A stretch of 64,000 nt of DNA from Mycobacterium heidelbergense (GTDB lineage Bacteria; Actinomycetota; Actinomycetes; Mycobacteriales; Mycobacteriaceae). A program made the position numbers and the translations under genes. The notes beneath the pieces were generated by a model. The model was not told the origin of the DNA and ran no database searches. It was given only the letters and a program-made list of their open reading frames with translations. How positions within the stretch are numbered: position 1 is the stretch's first letter; every line of letters begins with the position of its first letter. Below, in pieces: positions 60,356-64,000 of this stretch. Location: positions 1,984,001 to 2,048,000 of the forward strand of contig NZ_AP022615.1 in the NCBI RefSeq assembly GCF_010730745.1. The letters run 5' to 3'.

Positions 60356-61156
60356 ATGCCGTGGGTGTTCCGGGGACTGCGCAACGGCATCATCACCAGC
60401 CGGTGGCCCAAACGCGCCGATGACTACTTCGATCAATTCCCCGCGGCGGTACGCGTGGTCGCCGGTCCCGACGCCGGCGCGCCGCCGCGCGCCGTCTCGG
60501 CGGCCCAGGCGTGCCCCACCAATGCCATCTCGATCGAGCCGCAACCACGGCTGGACCGGGGGCGTTGCATCGTGTGCGGACGCTGCGTGGAGGTGGCCCC
60601 CGAGTGGTTCGCGTGGGAAACCGGCTCCGCTACGGCGCGATTGAGCCGCGACACGCTCGTAGTCGGGGACGTCGCTGAGGACGACGAGGCGCTCGCCGAG
60701 TTGCGGGCGGCCCTGGCCAAGCGGGTGCGGCGCTTGCGGCGATCGGTGCATCTGCGCCACATCGACACCGGATCCGACGGCAGCGACGAATGGGAGATCC
60801 AGGCCCTGACGAACCCGGTCTACGACCTACACCGGTTGGGAATCTTCTTCACCGCCAGCCCTCGTCATGCCGACATCCTGCTGGTCACCGGGATAGGCGC
60901 GGCGGGAATGATCGAACCGCTGCGACGCACGCTGGACGCGATGCCGGCGCCGACGGTGGTGATCGCCGTCGGAACAGACGCGGTCAGCGGAGGATTGATC
61001 GGCGGCGGCTACACCGGCGGCGTCGGGGTATCCGGCGTGGTGCCCGTCGACGTCTGGGTGCCCGGAGCGCCGGCGTCCCCGTTCAGTATCCTGCACGGCA
61101 TCCTGTTGGCGCTGGGCCGCGTCCCACTGCCCGAAGGCCGGGGCGCACCATGCTGA
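60356..61156 (+). CDS. Ferredoxin-NuoB fusion of complex 2; NuoB part has lost all cluster cysteines
   Basis: The 266-residue protein fuses the ferredoxin-like subunit (residues 1-110; Cys53, then CIVCGRC at Cys71, 74, 77) with a NuoB/HycG-like domain. The NuoB part is clearly homologous (YDLHRLGIFFTASPRHADIL). Its four cluster ligands are replaced: GSDGSDE (Asp141, Asp144), VGTDAV (Asp208) and PGAPASP (Ala238). The N2-type cluster therefore cannot form and electron transfer past the first cluster should be broken. ATG 60356 follows the hycE TAA directly. Confidence 0.9.
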   Translation: MPWVFRGLRNGIITSRWPKRADDYFDQFPAAVRVVAGPDAGAPPRAVSAAQACPTNAISIEPQPRLDRGRCIVCGRCVEVAPEWFAWETGSATARLSRDTLVVGDVAEDDEALAELRAALAKRVRRLRRSVHLRHIDTGSDGSDEWEIQALTNPVYDLHRLGIFFTASPRHADILLVTGIGAAGMIEPLRRTLDAMPAPTVVIAVGTDAVSGGLIGGGYTGGVGVSGVVPVDVWVPGAPASPFSILHGILLALGRVPLPEGRGAPC

Positions 61157-63183
61157 TCGGTGGCCTGGTGCTGCTGGCCGCGGCGGCGTTGATCAGTTCG
61201 TGCGCCGGAATTCGCCGCGGCCAAGGCGCACAGGGACGTTGGGACGTTGCGGCATGGACCGCCAACGCCGCCGGTGCGGCGAGCTTGGTGATCGCCGGCG
61301 CGCTCGCGGTGTCCGGTCGCCCGCAGGGGTTCGACCTCGGCGGGTTGGCCGGCTTCGGGCCGGCCGCATTGCGCGTGGACGCGCTGTCGGGTTTGTTCCT
61401 CATCGTGTCCTTCGGAGTCGCCGTCCCGGCCCTCGTTGCCGCGGCCGCACCGGCCAACCGCCACCGTCCTCGGCTGCCCGCCGCTATCGCCGTGGCCCTG
61501 ATCGCCGTCGCGATCGTCATCACCTCGGACAACCTGTTCGTTCTGCTCTTCGGCTGGGAACTGCTCACCGCGGCGTTCTACCTGATAGCGGGATACGACC
61601 GCGGCCTGCCGGGCAGGGCTCGTGGCTCAATCATCACCGTGGTGTTCGGCAAGGCCAGCGGCGCGGCGCTGTTGATGGGCGCGCTGCTGCTCGCCGCGCA
61701 CACCCACACCTTCGCCTTCATCGCCGGTGGGCTCGACCCGCTCAGTGCGGCGGGCCAGACCTCGTATGCGCTGCTGCTCTTCGGCTTCGGCATCAAAGTC
61801 GGTCTGGTGCCCGCCCACATCTGGATGCCGCGTGGATATTTCGCCGCGCCGGGACCCGCCCGCGCGGTGATCGCCGGCAGCGCTGTCAACGTCGGGTTCT
61901 ACGGAATGTGGCGCACGCTCAACATTTTTGGCGCCCCGCCGGTTTGGCTGGTCTGCGTGGTGCTGATCGTTGGCGGCGTCACCGCCATTTTGGGAATCGC
62001 CCATGCCGCGGTGAATCCCGATCTGGCGACGTTGATCTCGTGGTCCAGCGTGGAAAACGCCGGCCTGATCACCGCCGGTTTCGGCGTGGCGTTGGTGGGT
62101 GCCGCCGCGAGTGAACCCAAGCTGGTTGCCGCCGGGCTGGTGGCCGGCACCGCCCAGGTGATGGCGCACGCCATGGGCAAGACGTTGATGTTCGTGTCCG
62201 CGTCGACCATCGAACACGCCACCGCGACCACGGAGCTCGACCGGCTGGGCGGCATCGCGCGGCGTCTGCCCTGGGCGGGCGCAGGTTTGGTGATCGGCTC
62301 GTTGACACTCGCCGGGCTGCCGCTGACCGCGGGTTTCGCATCCGAATGGTTCACGCTCGAGTCGCTGATGCAGCAGTTCAGAGTCACGAGTCTGGCGATG
62401 CAACTGTCCACCGCCGCAACCGGAGCGCTGATTGCGCTGACGATCGGTATCGCCGGCGTGACGTTCGTGCGGGTCGTGGCGCTCACCGCGTTCGGCCCGG
62501 CCCGCATCGATGAGCCGCAACTGAATCCGGCGGCCGCACGGGTGGATCGCCAGTGGCCCTACCGATTGGGCGTGTCTGTCCTGGTGGTGAGCTGCCTGGC
62601 GGCCGCGGCCCTGGCCCCGCTGCAGGTGGGCCTGATCGCGCGTGGCCTGCGGCCGATCGTCGGGGATCAGGCCGCCGGCGCCAACGCGGAGCCGTGGGTC
62701 TTGCAGCCCGTGTTCGCGAAGTTCTCCGCACTGTCGCCGACGTGGTTGTGGATCGTGCTGCCCGCGATGGCCGCGCTGATCGCGGCGTTCGCCACGGCGT
62801 TCGCCGGCCGCAACCCATTTCGGGCGCGGGCGGTCACGCCCTGGTCATCGGCATCGCCCGGTGTCGACCGCGGCGTCGGCTACACCTCGTCCGGCTACGC
62901 CAACCCGGTTCGCAACGTTCTGGCTAACGTGCTGCTGACCCGAACCGCGCTGCTGGAGGTCGAGGACGAGCCCGCCGATCCCGAGGTTGCGGCGCGCCGC
63001 TACACCTACCGCATCGACGTCATCGACGTCGTCGAGCAATACTTCTATCGCCCCTTGACCCGTGGCGTGCTGGTCATTTCGCGAACCGCGAAGAGGCTGC
63101 AATCGGGTCGTCTCGACGCATACATGGCCTACATGCTCATCGCGGTGCTGGCCGTTCTCGCCGTGGTGATAGCCACGTCATGA
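61150..63183 (+). CDS. HyfB/NuoL-like antiporter subunit of complex 2
   Basis: The 677-residue membrane protein has FGWELLTAAFYLIAGY (helix-5 Glu), GFGIKVGLVPAHIWMPRGYF (helix-7 Lys) and AMGKTLMFVSAS (helix-12 Lys). The helix-8 lysine seen in complex 1 (MVVKLGVYG) is Asn here (SAVNVGFYG). The C-terminus has a polar region and a last helix, MAYMLIAVLAVLAVVIATS. ATG 61150 overlaps the fused Fe-S gene by 7 nt. It is convergent with enolase, 10 bp away. Confidence 0.9.
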   Translation: MLIGGLVLLAAAALISSCAGIRRGQGAQGRWDVAAWTANAAGAASLVIAGALAVSGRPQGFDLGGLAGFGPAALRVDALSGLFLIVSFGVAVPALVAAAAPANRHRPRLPAAIAVALIAVAIVITSDNLFVLLFGWELLTAAFYLIAGYDRGLPGRARGSIITVVFGKASGAALLMGALLLAAHTHTFAFIAGGLDPLSAAGQTSYALLLFGFGIKVGLVPAHIWMPRGYFAAPGPARAVIAGSAVNVGFYGMWRTLNIFGAPPVWLVCVVLIVGGVTAILGIAHAAVNPDLATLISWSSVENAGLITAGFGVALVGAAASEPKLVAAGLVAGTAQVMAHAMGKTLMFVSASTIEHATATTELDRLGGIARRLPWAGAGLVIGSLTLAGLPLTAGFASEWFTLESLMQQFRVTSLAMQLSTAATGALIALTIGIAGVTFVRVVALTAFGPARIDEPQLNPAAARVDRQWPYRLGVSVLVVSCLAAAALAPLQVGLIARGLRPIVGDQAAGANAEPWVLQPVFAKFSALSPTWLWIVLPAMAALIAAFATAFAGRNPFRARAVTPWSSASPGVDRGVGYTSSGYANPVRNVLANVLLTRTALLEVEDEPADPEVAARRYTYRIDVIDVVEQYFYRPLTRGVLVISRTAKRLQSGRLDAYMAYMLIAVLAVLAVVIATS

Positions 63184-63193
63184 TCCGCATAGG

Positions 63194-64000
63194 TCAGACC
63201 CGCAAAGTCAGACGATGAGCGGTGGGCAACCCGAACGGCAGGTCCGGTGCTTCCGCGGCGATTTCGAGGAGCCGATTGTATTTGGCGACCCGTTCTCCGC
63301 GGGCCGGGGCGCCCGATTTGATCTGGCCACACCCCGACGCCACCGCGAGGTCCGCGATGAACGGGTCGTCGGTCTCGCCCGAACGATGCGAAATCATCGC
63401 GCCGTAGCCCGATTGCCGGCACAGGGCCAGTGCCTCCAGGGTTTCCGACACCGTTCCGATCTGGTTGACCTTGATCAGGGCGGCATTCCCGATCCCGGAG
63501 CGCACCGCGAAGGCGATCAAGTCGGGATTGGTCACGAAATTGTCGTCACCGACGAGTTGCACTCTGCCGCCGAGCCTCTCGGTCAGCTTTCGCCAGCCGA
63601 GGTTGTCGCGTTCGTCCATCCCATCTTCGATGCTCCACACCGGAAACCTCTCCACGATGCTGGTGTAGCGGTCGATCAGGTCGTCGCTGGATAACGACTG
63701 GCCGTCGACCTGATAGCGGCCATCCCGGTAGAACCCGCTTGCGGCCGGGTCCAGCGCGACCGCGATGCCGCCGCGTCCGGCGATGTAGCCGGCGTCGTCG
63801 ATCGCACGCGTGAGAATCGCCAAAGCATCTTCGGGACAGCTGATCTCGGGCGCAAAGCCGCCCTCGTCCCCCAGCCCGGTCGCCAAATTGCGATCGGCCA
63901 AAGCCGAACGCAGTTGTCGATACACCTCCGCGCCCGCGCGAACGCCTTCCGGAAACGACGGCGCCCCAATCGGCGCGATCATGAATTCCTGGAAGTCGAG
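63194..64000 (-). CDS. eno: Enolase, C-terminal 268 residues (5' end outside window)
   Basis: The visible part has enolase active-site motifs LDFQEFMIAPIG, GLGDEGGFAP, SIEDGMDERDN, GDDNFVTN, LIKVNQIGTVSETLEA and ISHRSGETDD. Enolase converts 2-phosphoglycerate to phosphoenolpyruvate and is the classical fluoride-sensitive glycolytic enzyme. Enolase genes are known to follow crcB riboswitches. Its start and any leader lie beyond 64000. The end (GLPTAHRLTLRV) differs from the housekeeping enolase as I know it, so it may be an extra copy; that is inference. Confidence 0.9.
   Translation of the reverse strand, partial: LDFQEFMIAPIGAPSFPEGVRAGAEVYRQLRSALADRNLATGLGDEGGFAPEISCPEDALAILTRAIDDAGYIAGRGGIAVALDPAASGFYRDGRYQVDGQSLSSDDLIDRYTSIVERFPVWSIEDGMDERDNLGWRKLTERLGGRVQLVGDDNFVTNPDLIAFAVRSGIGNAALIKVNQIGTVSETLEALALCRQSGYGAMISHRSGETDDPFIADLAVASGCGQIKSGAPARGERVAKYNRLLEIAAEAPDLPFGLPTAHRLTLRV

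Noticed and set aside
1..64000. CRISPR arrays, tRNA or rRNA genes, insertion sequences and prophage genes
   Set aside because: No regularly spaced direct repeats, cloverleaf sequences, transposase motifs or phage structural genes were seen on reading both strands.

Overview
The window looks like the chromosome of a slow-growing, non-tuberculous Mycobacterium, perhaps close to the M. avium complex. It is very GC-rich and dense with GTG starts and 4-nt start/stop overlaps. It carries four PPE-SVP genes, DUF732 secreted proteins, a mycofactocin-type SDR, an LpqC-like lipoprotein and hyc operons resembling M. tuberculosis Rv0084-Rv0087. The species call is inference only. I saw no rRNA, tRNA, CRISPR array or insertion sequence.

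Positions 1-25,200 form an ordinary mycobacterial accessory catabolic region: short-chain dehydrogenases, esterases, an aldehyde dehydrogenase, an amidohydrolase, a sulfotransferase-like protein, CoA transferase and acyl-CoA dehydrogenase fusions, and two thiolase/DUF35 pairs like those that cleave acyl or steroid side chains. Each segment has a local regulator (TetR, MarR, PadR, LacI), and several regulators sit next to clear inverted repeats that look like their operators.

Positions 25,250-64,000 are the remarkable part. I find eleven leader elements that match the fluoride (crcB) riboswitch fold: a short stem enclosing a GATG loop, an AACCGCC-type second stem, a CTGATGG junction, and a 3' strand that pairs with the first loop as a pseudoknot. 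They sit on both strands within about 28 kb. They precede an ABC-F ATPase, small hypothetical genes, PPE genes, a complex-I/hydrogenase-like (hyc) operon, an ORF plus SulP transporter, a pair of MutS-like ATPases, a universal stress protein with a histidine phosphatase, a metallophosphoesterase, and a Nudix gene leading a second hyc operon. A fluoride-sensitive glycolytic enzyme, enolase, begins at the right edge. In most elements a downstream strand complementary to the aptamer 3' strand carries the ribosome-binding site, so ligand binding should free the RBS and switch the gene on. Eight elements have the canonical A6-U38 contact. Three have a compensatory G6-C38 change and each of these lies divergent to a canonical copy.

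I read this as a fluoride-response island. It combines two membrane ion-pumping complexes that lack [NiFe] ligands (Ehr type), SbtA-like and SulP-like anion transporters, cell-surface PPE proteins, translation and DNA-associated ATPases, phosphohydrolases, and a replacement enolase. No CrcB/Fluc or CLC-F exporter is visible in the window. The physiological model is inference; the RNA motifs, pairings, gene order and missing cofactor ligands are read directly from the sequence.
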